Source: Raphanus sativus
Lineage: Eukaryota; Streptophyta; Magnoliopsida; Brassicales; Brassicaceae
Assembly: GCF_000801105.2 (NCBI RefSeq)
Contig: NW_026615385.1
Span: 1-64,000, forward strand
Length of the DNA: 64,000 nucleotides
Reading direction: 5' to 3'
Made by a program: the position numbers and the translations under genes
Part shown: piece after piece, positions 23,385-33,687 of the stretch
Position numbering within the stretch: the stretch's first letter is position 1
Layout of the letters: every line of letters begins with the position of its first letter
Notes under the pieces: generated by a model
Database searches by the model: none
Seen by the model: only the letters and a program-made list of their open reading frames with translations
Told to the model about the DNA's origin: nothing

Positions 23385-23637
23385 GTTTATAATATCTTTT
23401 ACGATTTTCTTTATAAGGCTTTATAAGAAATAAAATATTATTTATAATGGTTTATAAAACAATTAATACGACTTTATAAGAGTTTATAACATCAGTCTAT
23501 AAGGCTTTCTAAATATATTATTAAAGTTCATAATTGGTATAACTAATATATCATTTATAAGAGTTTATAAATAACCATTATAAGGGATTTGTATATCTTT
23601 ATAAGAGTCTATATATCAGATCTTATAAACTCGTATA
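23385..23637. repeat. Second TTTATAA-rich repeat block inside the Pack-MULE
   Basis: The same degenerate motif family as 21540-22480. It separates the GAUT piece from the PDH piece. Confidence 0.65.
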
Positions 23638-24032
23638 AACCAGATATCTCATCTCTTGTGCGGTACGTGCTCCTAAGGTCAGACATGGAGCGACTGTGGT
23701 ACCTGTACGTGTCCATCTCCAGAATCTGTATACACAGAAATGATGAATCAACGAACGAGCTTGTCTCCCCATAAGACCAACAACATTCAGATATTTAAAC
23801 TCAAATCCTAGTACACAAAGAGGAACCAAGTGACTGTAACTTCTAACTAGAAAATGAAACAGCAAAAAGTTTTCCTCTTACGATGCAAATGTCCTACGAG
23901 AGAGCTACATTAGATATTGTCAAAACAAATTCACATAATGTGACAGACGACAAAAGGTGATACAAAAATGTGAGAATACTAAAATATAGACAAGCTTACT
24001 ATCGGTCCATTCTTCAAGGCATATTCCTTAGC
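23638..24032 (-). pseudogene. Captured piece of pyruvate dehydrogenase E1-alpha gene, two exon parts and an intron
   Basis: Exon part one (about 24030-24000) encodes AKEYALKNGPI and ends at a GTAAGC donor. Exon part two (23725 to about 23638) follows an ACAG acceptor and encodes [20 protein letters not shown] followed by RTRDEISG. Spliced, they give the family's conserved [18 protein letters not shown] region with H-for-R and other changes. This region belongs to the thiamine diphosphate-dependent E1-alpha subunit that oxidises pyruvate. The 274-bp intron is retained, so capture was from genomic DNA. The whole piece covers only about 40 residues. Confidence 0.85.
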
Positions 24033-24365
24033 AGCGAAGATCTCCGATACGTCGAAGAGTCTGCAAAGCTCTTGCTTCTTCATCATCGTTTCCTCTCCTT
24101 CTCGATCGATGACGACGATGATAGCAAATATCGAGAGGAGTCTACGCGGTTCGAATTGCGTAACGAATCAGCGATCTCCATCATGAATTCGATCGGATTG
24201 AGCTGTTCGGGGATCTGAAACCCAGCTTCGCGATCAAGTTCTTGAGATGCTCCAGATTCCCGAAGTCGATCACCGATCCGGACGAGAGGATCAAGTAATC
24301 AGAGATGTAATCAAGTATCCGGTAGCTGGGCTGATGGATCGAGAAGACGACAGTGCTCACCGAAA
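24020..24365 (-). pseudogene. Captured piece of an ABCG half-transporter gene (ABCG4/8/10-like)
   Basis: The minus strand encodes VVFSIHQPSYRILDYISDYL, ILSSGSVIDFGNLEHLKNLI and AKLGF. After a one-base loss near 24217 it continues as IPEQLNPIEFMMEIADSLR. A further frame holds KKQELCRLFDVSEI, which runs directly into the PDH piece. The FSIHQPS and PEQLNPIEF segments belong to the linker after the nucleotide-binding domain of plant ABCG (WBC) transporters. The Walker motifs and membrane domain are absent. It begins right beside the terminal repeat. Confidence 0.85.
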
Positions 24366-24369
24366 AATT

Positions 24370-24527
24370 TCGACGGACATGGTGAAGAAGAGATAGTGGG
24401 AAAATAGAGAATTGGTTTATTAGTTAGGGGTACAATGGTATTTTGATTATTAAAAATCTGGTGGTATAGTTGGTTAGTGTATAATTGAAAAGTGGTACCT
24501 TGAAAGTGGTATTTTTGGCAATTCCCC
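24370..24527 (-). repeat. Right terminal inverted repeat of the Pack-MULE
   Basis: Read inward: GGGGAATTGCCAAAAATACC, the common start of crucifer MULE ends, and later CCAACTATACCACCA shared with the left end. Confidence 0.75.
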
Positions 24528-24839
24528 ATTTTTTAATAAAATAAATAATAAGTAAATTTAAAGTATAAAAAATAGAAATATTACATTAAACATTTATCGT
24601 AATATTACCATTTGATATAAAAGCAATAAAATTAGAATAAATAAACGACAATACAATAATAAATAAATAATAACTAAATATACAATATAAGAAATTGAAA
24701 TATTATATTAAACATCTATCTGAAAATGTATAGTTTTACATTTTTATGTAAATATAAAATATAAGAAATGAAAATACTACATTAAACATCTATATGAAAA
24801 ATGTATATTTTTAATATTTTTATTATTTCTAAATATTTT

Positions 24840-25113
24840 AATGTGAAGAGACCGCTTATCTCGCTCTCAGCCACATTGTTATAAATGTCTGTGTCACTCA
24901 TATGACAGAAAGAGTTATCGAAGGTGAAACAGTCACATGCACACATATTGGTAAAACCGTAAAAGATTCTCATTCCGAAGAATCATTTTATCTCTAATAG
25001 TCTTAGACCATCCACTCATACTTAAGAGAAGACAATTTCCAATCAGATCGAGTATGCTATGCAATGACCATAAACAAAAGTCAAGGACAAAGCTTGAAAT
25101 TAGGTATTCTATA
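24840..25113 (+). pseudogene. Relic of Helitron helicase C-terminus, copy 2
   Basis: The same block as at 19793-20072, ending in the KSQGQSLKL coding sequence. A four-base extra segment near 25047 breaks the frame relative to copy 1. Confidence 0.65.
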
Positions 25114-25624
25114 TTCGCCTATACTAATAAAAGTAGCTTTTGAGACTCCATAGAGCGTCCACATCAGCGAAACAATTTTTTTCCGAAAGATGCCATGTGT
25201 CATTAGTACTAAAAATAAATAAATAAATAAGTAAATATATAATATAAGGAAAAATAAATAATAAGTAAATATACAATATAAGAAATAGAAAAATTACATT
25301 AAACATCTATCTCAATTTTTTTAAATAAAATAAATAATAACTAAATATACAATATAAGAACATAAATATTACATTAAACATTTATCGTAATATTACCATT
25401 TGATATAAAAGCAAAAAAATTAGAATAAATAAACAACAATATAAGAATAAATAAATAATAACTAAAATACGATATAAAAATTGATATATTATATTAAACA
25501 TCTATCTGAAAAATGTATAGTTTTACATTTTTATGTAAATATACAATATAGGAAATGAAAATACTACATTAAACATCTATCTGAAAAATGTATATTTTTT
25601 ACATTTTTATTATTTCCAAATATT

Positions 25625-25882
25625 TTTATGTGAAGAGACCGCTTACCTCGCTCTCAACTACATCATTATAAATGTCTATGTCCCTCATATGACATAAAGA
25701 GCTATCGAAGGTGAAAAAGTCACATGTACACATACTGGTAAAATCCTAAAAGAGTCTCATTCCGAAGAATCATTTTATCTCTAATAGTCTCAGACCATCC
25801 ATTCATACCTAAGAGAAAACAATTTCCAATCAGAGTATGCTATGTAATGACCATAAACAAAATTTAAAGACAAAGCTTGAAA
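25625..25882 (+). pseudogene. Relic of Helitron helicase C-terminus, copy 3, truncated
   Basis: The same block, running up to CAAAGCTTGAAA. There the similarity to copies 1 and 2 stops and LINE sequence begins. Confidence 0.65.
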
Positions 25883-26492
25883 ACTATTCCAAAGGATAGA
25901 CAGGGACCCATTGAAAACTTTCCGTCATGTTGAATCTAAATGCCACACTTGGTTTGAAGCTAATAAAAAAAAGAACAGGTGGAGACACAAGCTTCAGAAC
26001 ATACGGATATATCTGAAAGATGCATGATAGATGAATCATGGACACATGACGCATTTTTTAGTGGTTATGGGTGGACATTGACCAACTCGCGAAGAGTAAC
26101 TCAGTTATTGGGTGCAAGGAACCAAAGGAGACGAATCTCATCACTACATTCGGAACTCGAAGCATTATCCTGGACAATAGAGTGCATGCTTCAGCTTTCG
26201 ACTTGTCAATCTTTTGGCACAGATTGTAAGGATTTAGCGGTGATGATTAGAGACCCTGGATCATGGCCTAACTTCACTACTGGGCTGAAGGAGTTGATGA
26301 AATAAAAAGGCATATTCACAGAGTTTTCGTTAGTCTTTATTCCTCGTTCTGAGAATGTATCGTCTGATTCTTTAGCTAAGATAACAAGATCTTTTTATAG
26401 GGAATTATATTATATTGGTTATTTTGTTCCGGTATGATTCCCCAGACCACTTTAAACATGAATAATATAATAGCCGCTTGATGAAAAAAATA
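25883..26492 (+). mobile_element. 5'-truncated LINE fragment with RNase H remnant
   Basis: A frame at 25979-26305 encodes MIDESWTHDAFFSGYGW, HSELEALSW and FGTDCKDLAVMI, the acidic residues of the LINE RNase H domain. A stop at 26303-26305 precedes SLAKITRS-like remnants in other frames. It ends with TAGCCGCTTGATGAAAAAAA, similar to the tail at 12390-12414. I found no convincing target-site duplication. Confidence 0.75.
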
Positions 26493-29286
26493 AGAGAACC
26501 AATAGTTAGACATAACATTTATTAATAGATCATGATTATATTTTAATAGAAAGATTAGTTGTTAATTTGTTACTTTAAAATAATTTATGCCTAAATTTGT
26601 TAGATTTTTAGACTATGAATAAATGAGCAATTAATGAATGATTTAAGGTTTACTGAAATCACAGATCATGCGTTTGAAGACTGTAAACACTAAATAATTG
26701 TATTTATATTATATAAATTTACTTTTTTGTCATCTATATTATATAAATTTACAATTCGCTAAAATGAAAATTAACATAGATGTATGTTCGTTAAGATCTG
26801 CGTTTTCCAGAACTATACTAGAAAAATTAGGTTAAGATCTGCGTTTTTCATGAAAAAAACATATATATGAATTATATTTATGTTATTATTAATTATTTTA
26901 TTTTTATAATATTATGAAATTATATATATATATATATATATAATTGAGAAATCAATAACTATTACATATATAATTAAATTAGCGTATAAATTAAACAATC
27001 AATCTTGTTTAATTAATGATTATTTTATGGTAAATAAATCAAAACAGTCAATTTTATCTATTTAATATTATATATAATTAAATTTAAACGACATTAACAT
27101 AGATATATAATATATTTTTTAATATGGTTGTTTATTAAATAAAGTTTCTAATCATATGATTATTTAAAAAAATGTAAACCATTGATTATTTTTTAATGTG
27201 GGATGTTTGATAGTTTTAATAATTTATCATCATTTTTTAAAATTGAATGCAAATTTCAAAATTAAAGTATGAAGCTCTCAATATTTGTTCAATGCAAATA
27301 TCAAAATATAAGTATGTAGTTTTATATGATATGTAGTTTAATTTAAATAATATAAACATATATATATATATATATATATATTTAATATAAACACATATTA
27401 AATAAGACTCCTTACTCATGTGGTTTATATTCATTTGTATCTTGCTATAACAAAAAATTTCAATCATTGATCACAAAATTTATGTGATACTTTGAACAGT
27501 TTATTAATTTATACTCATTTTTGAAAATTCAAAATACAATATGTAAAAAACAAATTTAGATTCTTATCATGTGGTTAATGTAATTGTGTAAATTATTTTA
27601 ATAACAAATATTTAAACAAAAAATAGAAGACACACAAATTCTTACAAAATGTCTATTATTGAAAATCATTAATTTCATATATTTTTAATTTAATTTGGTA
27701 ATTTCGTAACTTTATTTAAGGAAAGAATGACTAATAACTTTTAGAATTAATAAAAGATTTTATGGGTTAGTTTAATGAACACCATAGTTTATATTTAGAT
27801 AAACCAACTTATTTTGTAAGGATTCTCAAAAATCATTCTTATGACTACATATGTTATTTCTCTAATGTTGTAAAGCTTCTTTTTAAAAATAAAAATAAAA
27901 ATGATTAGCAATATCTTTTTGACCAAACAAATAAATTGGCAATCTCGGATTGATTTTTTTTTTTTTGCCAAATATATCTTTGATAGATTTAATTTAGAAT
28001 CGCTAATCATTAAAATACAACTTACTAAAACGTGTGTGGAAGATAATGTATTTGATGCTACGACATAGACGCACATTTGCATCTTCGAACCAAATTTTAT
28101 TTCCAGATCTTTTAGGTGAATTTAGTCAGCTATATTATATAAACCCTAAATTTAACTGGTTAAATAAAAAACTCCCTAAATTTAACGTTTGAGATTATGC
28201 GAAGGAATGTATGCATACATAACAGAACCAGAAGTTAGCCAGGTAAAATACTAGCTATATAGAGATGTCTTAAATCTTACTTTGTGATCGGATATGATAT
28301 AGATGTCGTGACATCTTACATAAGTGTATAAAATATAACATATGTTTTAATTAATTTTGCTTCTGCAATGATATATATAGACATTGAAAAGTTCAGACCA
28401 AGAGACGAAAAGAGATACCCAAAATACAATATATACCTAGTTTCAAAAAAAAAAAATACAATATATACCTGACAACAAAAAAAAATACTGTTTTGACACG
28501 CAAAAAAAAAATCCGTAGCGTTTGTGATATTTAACACTACTAAAAATCAGAAAATAATTTGATCAAAAAAAATCAGAAAATATATGTGAGAACAGATCAT
28601 ACCTTTTTCAATCTCCCCAAGATGAAAAAGAAAGAAAGAAAAATCTCTGGTCTCTTTCCATTTTTTTTGCTAATAGAATCACACGACATATTATGTAGTA
28701 AGTTATTAATTATTGTATTGTCACTGCCCACCTCCTGCAAGTCTACCTGCCTAACTAATAACCAGCAATAGCTTCAGGGAAAAGCCGCAGCAGCAGCCAT
28801 ATTTAGTAAGCAAACATAGAAACCCATAACTAAATTGATTGCAGGGACAATAATTAGTGATGCATTTATATATTAACAGAAAGCAGCAATTCTGCATAGA
28901 GGCTATTCACTTTTCTAAGACAGCTCATCTAACTTTGAAACTTGCTGACCTCAGAGACATACAAGAGAGATATGGGTTTACACTGATCCCAATCCTAGTT
29001 CATGTCTCTAATTCTTATAAATCTCACTTATTTATACCCAAATTTTCTACTCTATACAACCTTGCAATATTTTTACATAACCTATGATATCGTTTGCCAG
29101 ATGTAATTTAATACTATAATCAGTCGATGTTATGATTGAGAGAAAGCGAAAACAAATAAAGATTTACAAATGCTTGAGGTATTTCATATATACACAATAA
29201 ACATTTTCAAGAACACTCGACAAAAGACTATTCGAATCCATAAAATTTATCTATATAATGGACTATATATGCATATCATCGAAATG

Positions 29287-29319
<33 letters not shown>

Positions 29320-29411
29320 CATTTCTCAATTTTATAGTGAAATCGATGCAATATATTGTCACATATGTAGAATTGTGTGTGTGTTTTTAATACCAACTTA
29401 TCCAATCATCA
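26493..29411. other. AT-rich intergenic DNA downstream of NGA1
   Basis: No gene found. It contains TA microsatellites (about 26921-26942, 27358-27380 and 29287-29312). The last few hundred bases include the 3' UTR of NGA1 on the minus strand. Confidence 0.45.
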
Positions 29412-30413
29412 TTATTGATCCAAATTAAAAGGCAATGAAGACTTTCCTTTCTTAAAGAAGTGATCATCTTCACTGCTGTTTCCAAGCCTCAGCTGAAACA
29501 AAGAGGAAGACGGAGAAGCACCGCCACGTGACAAACTCCCACAGGAAGATGATGATTCTTCCTCCGTACTGTTTGTTACTCCACTCTCGCCACATTCCAT
29601 ATCGACTCCAAAAAGCCTCAGCCTCTTCCCGGCCGTTCCAACAGCCGCCTGAGCCTGATTGACTCGAGCTCCTCCGTGCATCATCACCGGCACAGATTCG
29701 ATCACTAACGGATCAGCCACCGCCGGCCTCTGATCTACTGACCTAACGACATACCCATATCCAAATTCTCTCGGTATTTGAGGATAACAGTAACCACTGT
29801 GATGATAACGTGGCTGCTGATGATTGTAAAGATTGTAACTAGTCGAAGTAGTTGCTGTCGGAAAACTGTAAAACCTAGGGAACATAGCTCCGGCAGCAAA
29901 GTGAGAAGTCGATGTCGGATAGTCAGGGACCTTAGGTCGTCTCCTCCAATCTATAAACAAGCGGCTGTCTCTTCCTGTGTCTCCGACACATCTCAGGAAA
30001 GAGACAGTATCTCCAGCGTCTAGTTTCTTGTCTTTAACGAAACGGCTCCAACCTTTAGTCATGACATAGCTCTGGCTACTGTTCCAGTAAGAGTAACGGA
30101 ACCTCCACGGTTTTCCTGTGAGATCTTCGAAGTTTAAAAGCAAACCTTTCTCGTTCGAGGATGAATCTAAAGGAAAGTATTTCTCTGCGTGTTGCTTTGG
30201 GATCACGAGTCGGTTTAGTTTCCCGACGTCACTTGGAGTCACCACTTTCTCGAACATGTGCTCTCTCTCCACTTCTTCTATTAGCTTCTTTTCTTCAGCC
30301 TCTTCTTCTTCTCCTTCTCTTGCAAGAGACAAATTTGTCATCATCTTTAAGAAGTCAGATCTCTTGATGCTGTGGTCAAGATTTTGTTTTTGACTTGAAG
30401 TAGATGATTTCAC
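29412..30413 (-). CDS. NGA1: B3-domain transcription factor, NGATHA1 orthologue
   Basis: One uninterrupted exon encodes 333 residues. The B3 DNA-binding domain spans about residues 54-160 ([20 protein letters not shown] at the start, [10 protein letters not shown] at the end). Downstream are the NGATHA-specific segments [22 protein letters not shown] and [19 protein letters not shown] at residues 266-270 is the B3-type repression motif, and the C-terminus has FQLRLG. NGATHA proteins act in the nucleus to shape style and stigma development and leaf margins. The order and wording of motifs fit NGA1 better than NGA2-4. The Arabidopsis protein as I recall begins at MMT (residue 24 here, codon at about 30344) and is about 310 residues long. 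The true start may therefore be 30344 rather than 30413. No disabling change is seen. Confidence 0.9.
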   Translation of the reverse strand: MKSSTSSQKQNLDHSIKRSDFLKMMTNLSLAREGEEEEAEEKKLIEEVEREHMFEKVVTPSDVGKLNRLVIPKQHAEKYFPLDSSSNEKGLLLNFEDLTGKPWRFRYSYWNSSQSYVMTKGWSRFVKDKKLDAGDTVSFLRCVGDTGRDSRLFIDWRRRPKVPDYPTSTSHFAAGAMFPRFYSFPTATTSTSYNLYNHQQPRYHHSGYCYPQIPREFGYGYVVRSVDQRPAVADPLVIESVPVMMHGGARVNQAQAAVGTAGKRLRLFGVDMECGESGVTNSTEEESSSSCGSLSRGGASPSSSLFQLRLGNSSEDDHFFKKGKSSLPFNLDQ

Positions 30414-31362
30414 AGCATTTCTGATGAGAAATCCGATGGGTGACTCAGGAATTGAGAAAAGAGGAAAGAAGAAGAAAAAAACCCTAATTTGGAAGAAGAG
30501 GAGGAGAACTGGAGGAGGGAAAAGGTTAAATTGGTGATGTGATGACCTAATTATACATAAATAGAATTTTGGTTTTGCCTAACTTCACTGATGATATCCA
30601 TCTATCTCTCCCTCTCTCTTCTTCTCTATTTCTCACTGGTTTATGCAATAGCTTATAGCTGTAGAGGAAGAAGAAAAAAAGTATTGTTAAGATTTTCCTA
30701 GAAGAAGAAGAATGACAGAAAAAGGAGAAATCTTGATGTTATTATGTTATGATGAGAATGATGGAGATATGAGCAAGAGAGAACCAATTTAGAGGGACCC
30801 TTGAATCATCTTGTTCAGTTCATGTGACCTTATTGTCCTTTTAACACTATCTTATAGTTTCTTCTTTCTTTTTCTCCTTGCATAATTTTTTTAATTAACT
30901 AGCTAAACAAAATATATTTTTAATTTGCCAAAGAAATCAGATCTGTCCAAGGAATACAGATCGTAGATGGTTGGGGTCTGAGGAGGAAAGAGATAATAAT
31001 GTCGCGGCTTTAGGGATATAATTCTGTTTCACTTTAAATAATTACTTACAATCTTAAAATTATAAACTATAAATGATCAAATTTTGGTTTCACGAAGACA
31101 CAATTGGCATGTTGTTTTTAGTCTTGGTCTTTACTGTTGACTTTTTGTTATGGTTTCCCTTCTCGCTTCTTATATACACGTAGATGTATAATATTGTATG
31201 TGTGTCTGAGTGTTCCATGTTTTACTATTGCCATTTGCAACACTTGTTATATACTTTTCCCACTTGTAAGAGATTCTTTTTATATTGATCACACATTTAA
31301 TTACAAATATCTTACCTATCCTTTTTTACATTCCAAGAACCACATTACTATCATAATATTTT
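30414..31362 (-). promoter_or_regulatory. Leader and promoter region of NGA1
   Basis: About 950 bases between the NGA1 start and a Helitron end at 31363, with no other gene. On the minus strand the region near the gene is rich in GA tracts and AAGAAG runs, typical of a long plant leader. A core TATA box could not be assigned with confidence. Confidence 0.45.
30601..30636 (-). promoter_or_regulatory. GA-rich tract upstream of NGA1
   Basis: On the minus strand it reads as GAGAGAGGGAGAG-type repeats. GAGA tracts are bound by plant BPC proteins at developmental regulator genes. The role here is inferred. Confidence 0.3.
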
Positions 31363-31392
31363 ACTAGAGTTTAATCCGCATATATGTGCGGG
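31363..31392 (-). other. Helitron-type 3' end (minus orientation)
   Basis: On the minus strand CCGCA, a short loop, TGCGG and then ATTAAACTCTAGT: a hairpin followed by the CTRRT terminus. The element would extend to the right, but its 5' end was not recognised. Confidence 0.5.
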
Positions 31393-32450
31393 TTTTTTCA
31401 CTTTATAAATTTCGATATTATCATAACTTAACTTGTATATTTGTGCATGTATTTTTTCATTTTATAAAATTTGATATCATCATAATTTTCTAAATGTATG
31501 TTTTATATTTTAGTGTTATGTATTGTATAATTATTAAATCTTATTTTTAAATTTTTATTACTTTATTAATATATAGTGATTTTTAATGTATTTTACCTTT
31601 TTATTAATTGTTATTACATTTTTGAGTCTCGTACAATTAATATATAATTTTAAATAACCAAATTAAAAATTTTCTTCAACATATGAGTTTGAAAAAATAT
31701 ATAGATGTAGAGAAGTAAAATTTCAACATATGTTAATAACTTTATTTTGTATTATTACGTACTTAAACAAATTTTAATTTATTTAATTGTAAATGATAAT
31801 TTATTTAATTGAAGCATTTAAAAAATGTTAAATAGGTTAATATAATTTAGTCATATTTTATTTTTATAATACTTTTATTTTAATATAATACATACTATAA
31901 TTATAATTTATAGAAAATAGCATATAATTTTTTTTGTTTTGTAATAAATTAATTAATATTATATTATTCTTACAAAATTAATTAATGAATTATTTAATTA
32001 AAAATATTTTAAAAAGTTAGTATGATTTTGTTAGATTCTTCTCAAAATATTTTATTATAACTAAACAAATTTATATTAAAATTAATTTATTATGAATTTT
32101 TATAATAGATAAAATAGTTTTTCTCTTTTAATAGAGAAAATTTTCATTTTTGTGTGATCAATCTTAGAAAATACCAAAAATAATTAAAATCATGGATTTG
32201 ATCAGAGAAACCACTGGGCAATAATCCACGGCAACAATACATATAAATCAATTCTATTAAAGTTAGATCATGACCTGTTGATAAAGATTATGTTTAATTA
32301 TTTATTCATTTTATTTAAAAATAAATTGAATTGTATAACTTCTTTTTCTTGACAACGCAAACTGTAACTATAATTACCATTTTTAACAAAATAATTTTGC
32401 AACCTCTACTTTAGTTCCAAATTTTTAGAAATCCACTTCTCCTAAACACA
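31393..32450. other. AT-rich DNA, probably Helitron interior
   Basis: No coding sequence. It may belong to the element ending at 31363. Confidence 0.35.
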
Positions 32451-32452
32451 TA

Positions 32453-32713
32453 CTCCCTCCGTTTTTTAAAGAGTGTCGTTGTGACATTTTTCATACAGAT
32501 TAAGAAAGTTGTTGAAATATATGTAAGTTGTAATTAATTATACCTCTTTGACCAATAGTATTTTAGATAAATAAAATTATTTATAAAATCAATGTAGTTT
32601 GCAATTAATTTTCAACTGAAAGTTAGTATAATTTACATTGGAATTGTAAAGTGACACTCTTTGTGTAACAAGAAAATGAATTCAGAGTGACACTTATTAT
32701 GAAACAGAGGGAG
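32453..32713. mobile_element. Stowaway-type MITE (Tc1/mariner)
   Basis: Begins CTCCCTCCGTTTTTTAAAGA and ends with the inverse of CTCCCTCTGTTTCATAATAA. It is 261 bp long and flanked by TA on both sides (32451-32452 and 32714-32715). It contains no coding sequence. Confidence 0.88.
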
Positions 32714-32820
32714 TATATTTAATCACCGTTATGAATTAAAATATTATTCCTTCCTTTTAGTTCAAACCAGATGCGATGGTTCTGTTATACTTAGTAGTAG
32801 TTTAAGGTTGGACAAGATTT

Positions 32821-33687
32821 AGGTTCACCCCCTATGGTGAACTTTTAAATTCACCACACCATTTATAACTAATGAAAATGACATGTAGATAATTAAATAA
32901 AACACATTAAATTTATTTTAAAATAGTCAAAAAAGAATAATGACAATTCTAAACAACAAATCTTAATTTTTAAACCCTAAACATTAATTTCTAATTCCAA
33001 ACCCTATACCCTAAATCAAAATTCTATACTCTAAATCCAAATCCTAGACCCTGACTCCAAACCCAAATTCTATACCCTAAATCCAAACCCAAATTCTAAA
33101 CCCTAAACCCAAACCATAAATCTTAAATCTAAACCAAGTACCCTAAAACCCAAACCATAAACCTTAAATCTAAATCTAATACCCTAAATCTAAATCCTAG
33201 ACCCTAAACCCAAATCCTAGACCCTAAACCCAAACCGTATACCCTAAACCCAAATCCTAGATTTTAAACCCAAACCGTAAACCCTAAATTTAAATTTAAA
33301 TTTAGGGTTTACGGTTTGGGTTTAAAATCTAGGATTTGGGTTTAGGGTATACGGTTTGGGTTTAGGGTCTAGGATTTGGGTTTAGGGTCTAGGATTTAGA
33401 TTTAGGGTATTAGATTTAAATTTAAGGTTTATGGTTTGGGTTTAGGGTCTAAGATTTGGGTTTATGGTTTGGGTTTAGGGTCTAAGATTTGGATTTAGGG
33501 TATAGGATTTGGTTTAGGGTATAAAGTTTGGATTTAGAAATTAATACTTAGGGTTTAAAAATTAAGATTTGTGGTTTAGAATTGGCATTATTCTTTTTTA
33601 ATTATTTTAAAAGAAATTTATAATGTTTTATTTAATTATCTACATGTTATTTTCATTGGTTATAAATGGTGTGGTGAATTTAAAGGT
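32821..33687. repeat. Long palindrome with telomere-like CCCTAAA motifs
   Basis: An imperfect inverted repeat centred between 33294 and 33295. The left arm (about 32840-33294) carries AACCCTAAA / CCAAATCCTAGACC motifs, and the right arm (33295-33687) is their complement. The outermost parts share AATTCACCACACCATTTATA. It looks like a fold-back DNA element whose interior grew from CCCTAAA-type repeats. A 24-bp sequence just outside the right arm (from 33683) is repeated 31 bp further on. Confidence 0.75.

Larger units (their letters stand above)
20269..24527. mobile_element. Pack-MULE: Mutator-like element carrying four recognisable host gene fragments
   Basis: The left end GGGGAAATTTCACAAATACA and the right end read inward (GGGGAATTGCCAAAAATACC) form long imperfect terminal inverted repeats. 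Both share CAACTATACCACCA further in. The flanks are ATTTTTTTT (20260-20268) and ATTTTTTAA (24528-24536), a 9-bp duplication with two differences. Sibling Helitron units lack this insert, which confirms the borders. No transposase is present. Inside are pieces of OAS-TL (+), GAUT (-), PDH E1-alpha (-) and ABCG (-) genes, separated by TTTATAA-rich repeats. A CT-rich leader-like piece lies near the left end. Confidence 0.85.
19292..25885 (+). repeat. Three tandem ~0.78-kb Helitron-derived units (middle unit interrupted)
   Basis: Each unit starts with TATACTAATAAA and GAGCGT..ACATCAGCGAAACAA. It continues with GTAAATATACAATATAAGA-type repeats and ends in a helicase-derived block finishing in GTCAAGGACAAAGCTTGAAA. 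The starts are near 19291, 20072 and 25113. Removing the Mutator-like element from the second unit gives about 0.77 kb, so all three have nearly the same length. The third is cut at about 25882 by a LINE tail. Confidence 0.65.

Noticed and set aside
23970..24218. Plus-strand 82-codon frame
   Set aside because: It is the antisense shadow of the ABCG/PDH pieces on the minus strand.
30118..30393. Plus-strand frames of 68-91 codons within NGA1
   Set aside because: Antisense shadows of the B3 coding exon.
32900..33680. Interstitial telomere
   Set aside because: CCCTAAA units are not in uniform tandem register and are mirrored around a centre, so a fold-back element explains them better.
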